NCBI RefSeq assembly: GCF_000426845.1
Contig: NZ_AUGD01000018.1
Location: 1 to 64,000 of the forward strand
Source of the DNA: Bradyrhizobium sp. in8p8
GTDB lineage: Bacteria > Pseudomonadota > Alphaproteobacteria > Rhizobiales > Xanthobacteraceae
Reading direction: 5' to 3'
DNA length: 64,000 bases
Position numbers and translations under genes: made by a program
Part shown: piece after piece, positions 63,988-64,000 of the stretch
Layout: every line of letters begins with the position of its first letter
How positions within the stretch are numbered: position 1 is the first letter of the stretch
The notes under the pieces: model-generated
Seen by the model: the letters and a program-made list of their open reading frames with translations, nothing else
Told to the model about the DNA's origin: nothing
The model's database searches: none

Positions 63988-64000
63988 ATTTGAAACGCGA

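Overview
The window is high-GC alphaproteobacterial chromosome. It is most likely from Bradyrhizobium or a close relative. The reasons are the 999-residue minimal PutA without a DNA-binding domain, the palindromic intergenic repeats of a type I recall from that genus (six copies, with the 'tgcgagcg...caatgac' family present twice), the dense tandem ABC, acyl-CoA and dehydrogenase genes, and the cobalamin riboswitch architecture. No rRNA, tRNA, CRISPR array, phage or intact insertion sequence was recognised.

Layout. 1-2.2 kb is an accessory end: an AT-richer unknown gene and the 3' remnant of a UvrD-type helicase. 2.2-9 kb carries a Tat-exported lipoprotein hydrolase, a cobalamin-riboswitch-controlled TonB receptor plus PepSY membrane protein operon, and a secreted lipase-like hydrolase. 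9-11.7 kb is an amidohydrolase directly followed by a CobW-type metallochaperone GTPase. 11.8-12.9 kb is a two-gene unknown operon behind a perfect palindrome. 13-19.4 kb is a divergon: an ABC importer plus PuuE-like allantoinase on the minus strand, and a GntR regulator plus hydantoin/allantoin-racemase-like protein on the plus strand. It looks like a ureide or hydantoin uptake module. 19.5-26.5 kb holds an acyl-CoA ligase, a single-chain biotin-dependent acyl-CoA carboxylase and a sigma-54 activator.

26.6-34.5 kb holds a LysR regulator, a cytokinin-dehydrogenase-like exported flavoprotein, a two-component flavin monooxygenase pair, a DgoK/DgoA pair for galactonate catabolism and a PoxB-type pyruvate oxidase. 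34.5-46.9 kb holds small unknown proteins, a tandem hot-dog thioesterase, an amidase, Tex, a short LuxR protein coupled to an HtrA homologue that has lost its catalytic His and Ser, a Tat-exported VOC protein, a diguanylate cyclase, a DHDPS-family lyase and an intact HtrA protease. 47-52.7 kb holds an orphan CoxL-like (form II) molybdenum hydroxylase and an acyl-CoA dehydrogenase/acyl-CoA dehydrogenase/crotonase operon. 52.9-64 kb holds LemA and two TPM-domain proteins, a large Ala/Pro-rich membrane protein, a CxxCH-containing secreted protein, a GST/TetR divergon with a clear operator, a class III CoA-transferase and PutA.

Most of the window is catabolic housekeeping. The least ordinary items are the riboswitch-receptor-PepSY operon, the degenerate HtrA/LuxR couple, the cytokinin-dehydrogenase-like protein with an Asp-to-Asn change, the racemase and crotonase that both lack their canonical catalytic residues, and the palindrome-fronted unknown gene pair. 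I did not find a convincing wholly new multi-gene system. All assignments rest on reading motifs by eye; no database search was run.
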